Source: Lachnospiraceae bacterium
GTDB lineage: Bacteria; Bacillota; Clostridia; Lachnospirales; Lachnospiraceae
Length of the DNA: 43,545 bases
Direction: 5' to 3'
NCBI GenBank assembly: GCA_017546025.1
Contig: JAFYYS010000031.1
Span: 1-43,545 of the forward strand
Shown here: piece by piece, positions 40,767 through 43,545 of the stretch
Layout: each line of letters starts with the position of its first letter
Numbering within the stretch: position 1 is the stretch's first letter
The notes under the pieces: model-generated
The model's input: the letters and a program-made list of their open reading frames with translations, nothing else
Told to the model about the DNA's origin: nothing
Database searches by the model: none
Position numbers and translations under genes: made by a program

Positions 40767-43545
40767 TTACCGCCTTTTCTTAATCTCGTTTCGGACGGCA
40801 ATGGCAATCAGTGTCGTGCCGGTTAAGAACAGGTAGATCCACCAGGACATGTCGCCCCAGATGCGGTTGATCAGGTAAAGCATCAGCGCAACCATGCAGG
40901 CGATGCCGAGGTACAGGTAATTCCTGTTTTTGAATACATAGGCAAGGAACAGGACGATGAAGGAAACGATTGCGTAGCATAATAGGTTTTGGATGCTTTC
41001 GTCACCGACTGCCGTGAGGCCTAAAAGAGCCATCGCAATCACGGATGCGATGATTTGCGCGGTTTCGATGCCTTGCTGCCCGGACTGTGTATACGCAATC
41101 TTCCCGGGCAGAATCCAGGGGAGAAAAACGAAAAACAGAACCAAAGGTACCAGATACAGCTGTCCGAAGAAATCTGCCGCGGAGAGGCAAACCGGGAACC
41201 GTAAGCATAAAAGGGTCGAAAGTGCAATCGAAGTAAGCGCGAGCAGGCGTTTTCTTGTATCGTCATCGGTCTTTGTAAAGAAGTAGAAACCGGCAATCAC
41301 AAAGAAGCCGGGAAGCGCGAATACGGCATAATGGGACTCGGCGAAAAGGTAGACAAAGGTGCGGGCAAGCTGACCGATGATATTATGTGTATCCGGCTTC
41401 TGGCCGAGCTTTTCCATGACATAAATCCGGGCCTGTTCGTTCTGCGTCCAGGTTATGATCGGAGCTGCAATAAAGGCGATAATCTGGAACAGGTCCATGA
41501 AGGTATGGAACTTCGTCAGGGCGAAAAGCACAACCGGAATCTGCGCAATCAGAACCTTACCCCAGGCGGGTACTCCGTTCAGATCACATAAGACGTGAAT
41601 CGTGTGCAGGTAATGCACCGCGAACACGCCGCAGAACACCAGACCGACAGGCTCGTTAATCCGCTTCATCAGGCAGGAAATCAAAATGAGCGAGAGGCCG
41701 ATGGCGACGGAAAATATCACATTTTCCGAAAGCGAACCGTCGCAAAGACGGATGACAAACAGAAGTAAGGTCGTGCCTGCGGCCCAAATGAAGCCTGCCC
41801 GGGTGAGGAAGGAATCCTTCTCGGAACGAAGCAGGTAATAAATCAGTATCGGAATGACCGCAAGGGAAAGGAAGAACTCCGCCGTGAAGCAGAATTCCGG
41901 AACGGAGAGCGCCTCCACTGTGCCGAGCTTACGGAAGATTTCGGCAGCGTAGAACAGGCATGCCGTTGCGGAATAAAGGCTGCAAAGAAGCATGACGGTG
42001 GAAGCCTTCGGCGCAATCTTTTTAAAGTGCAGGAAGGCATACAGCAAAAGTGCAGGAATCAAAAACGGAAGGAGATGCCGGAGCACATACAGGCCCGAGG
42101 AACTTCTTCGAACGTATTCCTGTGCGGTGCAGAAGGCGGACAGCCCGACAAGCATCGATAAAAGCGCGGTGCCGGCTGCAAGAAGTCTTGCGGGTGTCAG
42201 CCGTTTGTTTTCGGAAAGCTTCTTCCAATCGATAATGTCTGTTAAGCTGACGGCATATACCGTTAACGCAAAGCAGAGCACGATGAAAGCCGTCAGGGAA
42301 AGTCCCGAAGCGGTCGTGCCGGGTCTGCCCCAAGACAGATACGCGAGCAGATAGTAAACCGGCCAGCAGACCGCATAAATACAGCGGAGACAGTTGATGC
42401 TGTACGGAGCTTTTGTAACCGAACGGTCACGCACATGGAACAGATCCGTGCGGAGCGCCATGAAAAGCGCCAGAAGAATAAAGCCGAAAGCGAACACATT
42501 TTTCACGGCAAAGCTGTTGCCGTCCGTGAAAAAGCCTTCTTCCGTATACATAAAGCCGAAGAAGGAAAGAATCAGCATCAGTTCAACTGAGCCCGCCGCG
42601 GTGAAGAACCGCTGGTGCGGAATCAGATGGTAGACGGCATACAGCAAAGCGGCGACGATAAATCCGGCCAGAACGACATAATCGCGTCCCATATGCGGGA
42701 AGATTACTTCATACTGTACGCGGTCCGCTTCGGGAACAAAGCAGGAGAGCACATGCAGGCTTCCGCCGTAAAGCAGTGTGAATACCGGCAGAATCGCACC
42801 GACGGAGTACAGCGGCTGTTTTCTGTTAATCGCTAAGAGCAGGAACCCGCCGATGACGGGAAGCGTCAGAATGAGCGGCGCCGGATGTGCCGTGAATTTA
42901 ATCAGGGCATAGACGAAGAGCGGGAACGGAACCGCAACCAGAAACAACAGACCGATGCCGAATGCAGCGGTTTTCACGATGGATTTCTTACGAAGCACAT
43001 AGGAAAGAGCCAGCAGGCATGCAGCAGCCGTTTCCATCCACAGAATCGCGGAAAGCAGCTCGTTCGGGGGGAACAGAATGCCCGTGCCGACCAGCAAAAG
43101 GGCTATACCGGGAAGGCTTAACATGCCGTCCGAACGGGAGAGGAACACAGGATGGAAGAATACCGCGCCGAGCAGGATCAGGCCGATGCCGGCAACCGGA
43201 CTCTTTCCGGCAATGGCAAGGCAGGCGCAGGTCAGCACATACGTATTGACCACGGCATAAATCTCAAATACTTCCGCAAACGGATAGAAATTCGAGTAGG
43301 CTTCAATCCTCTCAACAAGCGGAATCAAAAGAACCGCGGCGGCGATGAAAAATACCATCACGATCAGGTCTGCCGGATAGTAATCCCGGATCCTCATCGC
43401 AACCGTAAACACCAGAACGGTAACGGTACCCAAAGCACCAGCGGCGAATACCCGGCTTTCGAAGAAAACGGCGCCGAAGACAAGCAAAAACAGCAGGCAT
43501 GCAAAAGCAAGGATGAAGGTGTTGCATCCTGCAGAGAAGGTCTTA
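40767..43545 (-). CDS. Very large polytopic membrane protein, N terminus beyond the window
   Basis: The reading frame is open through the right edge of the window, giving at least 925 residues; the apparent TTG start at 43487 is internal. The protein is a near-continuous series of hydrophobic helices, roughly 25 or more, separated by short basic loops (such as NRKQPLYS and RTDLFHVRDRS). It ends in a basic tail (RNEIKKRR). No catalytic motif is visible. Its size and helix-only layout recall DUF2339/DUF2157-type proteins, but I cannot assign a family. No neighbour explains it. Confidence 0.8.
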   Translation of the reverse strand, partial: KTFSAGCNTFILAFACLLFLLVFGAVFFESRVFAAGALGTVTVLVFTVAMRIRDYYPADLIVMVFFIAAAVLLIPLVERIEAYSNFYPFAEVFEIYAVVNTYVLTCACLAIAGKSPVAGIGLILLGAVFFHPVFLSRSDGMLSLPGIALLLVGTGILFPPNELLSAILWMETAAACLLALSYVLRKKSIVKTAAFGIGLLFLVAVPFPLFVYALIKFTAHPAPLILTLPVIGGFLLLAINRKQPLYSVGAILPVFTLLYGGSLHVLSCFVPEADRVQYEVIFPHMGRDYVVLAGFIVAALLYAVYHLIPHQRFFTAAGSVELMLILSFFGFMYTEEGFFTDGNSFAVKNVFAFGFILLALFMALRTDLFHVRDRSVTKAPYSINCLRCIYAVCWPVYYLLAYLSWGRPGTTASGLSLTAFIVLCFALTVYAVSLTDIIDWKKLSENKRLTPARLLAAGTALLSMLVGLSAFCTAQEYVRRSSSGLYVLRHLLPFLIPALLLYAFLHFKKIAPKASTVMLLCSLYSATACLFYAAEIFRKLGTVEALSVPEFCFTAEFFLSLAVIPILIYYLLRSEKDSFLTRAGFIWAAGTTLLLFVIRLCDGSLSENVIFSVAIGLSLILISCLMKRINEPVGLVFCGVFAVHYLHTIHVLCDLNGVPAWGKVLIAQIPVVLFALTKFHTFMDLFQIIAFIAAPIITWTQNEQARIYVMEKLGQKPDTHNIIGQLARTFVYLFAESHYAVFALPGFFVIAGFYFFTKTDDDTRKRLLALTSIALSTLLCLRFPVCLSAADFFGQLYLVPLVLFFVFLPWILPGKIAYTQSGQQGIETAQIIASVIAMALLGLTAVGDESIQNLLCYAIVSFIVLFLAYVFKNRNYLYLGIACMVALMLYLINRIWGDMSWWIYLFLTGTTLIAIAVRNEIKKRR

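Noticed and set aside
43485-43487. TTG start for the large membrane protein at 43487
   Set aside because: The same frame stays open and hydrophobic to the window edge, so the gene is better read as truncated.

Overview
The window looks like chromosome of an anaerobic, fermentative Firmicute, most likely class Clostridia and near the Lachnospiraceae. The basis is the gene content: [FeFe]-hydrogenase maturases HydG and HydF, a single-chain pyruvate:ferredoxin oxidoreductase, a threonyl-tRNA synthetase behind a T-box leader, ECF-type vitamin transport, GH39 and GH2 glycosidases, and strong AGGAGG-type ribosome binding sites with TTGACA/TATAAT promoters. Base composition appears roughly balanced and most genes use one consistent codon style. 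The taxonomic call is inference; there is no rRNA or other marker here.

Layout. 1-1925: an ECF S component (minus strand) diverges from a MocR-type regulator, together probably a vitamin B6 uptake module. 2030-5056: a run of DUF4234, DUF2752, rhomboid protease and metallo-beta-lactamase-fold genes. 5212-7899: hydG-hydF, then a tRNA-Val(GAC) on the minus strand sharing a bidirectional terminator. 8162-14056: a large extracytoplasmic-propeller/HD-GYP signalling protein, a patatin-like lipase and an unusual serine esterase. 14057-15850: the most accessory-looking stretch, where a PD-(D/E)XK-like nuclease gene sits between two unrelated tandem repeat arrays (five palindromic units on an 86-bp period, and a 38-bp repeat). 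15990-16702: a membrane protein/XRE regulator pair. 16966-20502: nifJ. 20666-23375: GH39 beta-xylosidase and a second rhomboid. 23570-26945: an acyl-CoA ligase and a sodium:solute symporter that share an operator-like sequence. 27033-31140: YfhO-type membrane protein and an XRE regulator. 31186-35728 (minus): CorA, then a GH2 glycosidase. 35936-39931: SulP transporter, T-box leader and thrS. 40160-40689: a small membrane-anchored protein whose start is unresolved and may need a -1 frameshift. 40767 to the end (minus): a very large polytopic membrane protein cut by the window edge.

How it fits together. Pyruvate oxidation by NifJ yields reduced ferredoxin, which an [FeFe]-hydrogenase matured by HydG/HydF could reoxidise to H2 (the hydrogenase and HydE lie outside). 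The GH39 and GH2 enzymes lack signal peptides and probably cleave imported plant oligosaccharides. The ligase/symporter pair suggests sodium-driven uptake and CoA activation of a carboxylate.

Most interesting signals: the two repeat arrays flanking a lone nuclease; an 11-base motif (TCACATTTTCC) present at least seven times and abutting several promoters; a MocR regulator with glycine in place of the PLP-binding lysine; an operator shared by the ligase and symporter; and a phase-correct A AAA AAG slippery heptamer at the head of the small membrane protein. No finding here has been checked against a database.
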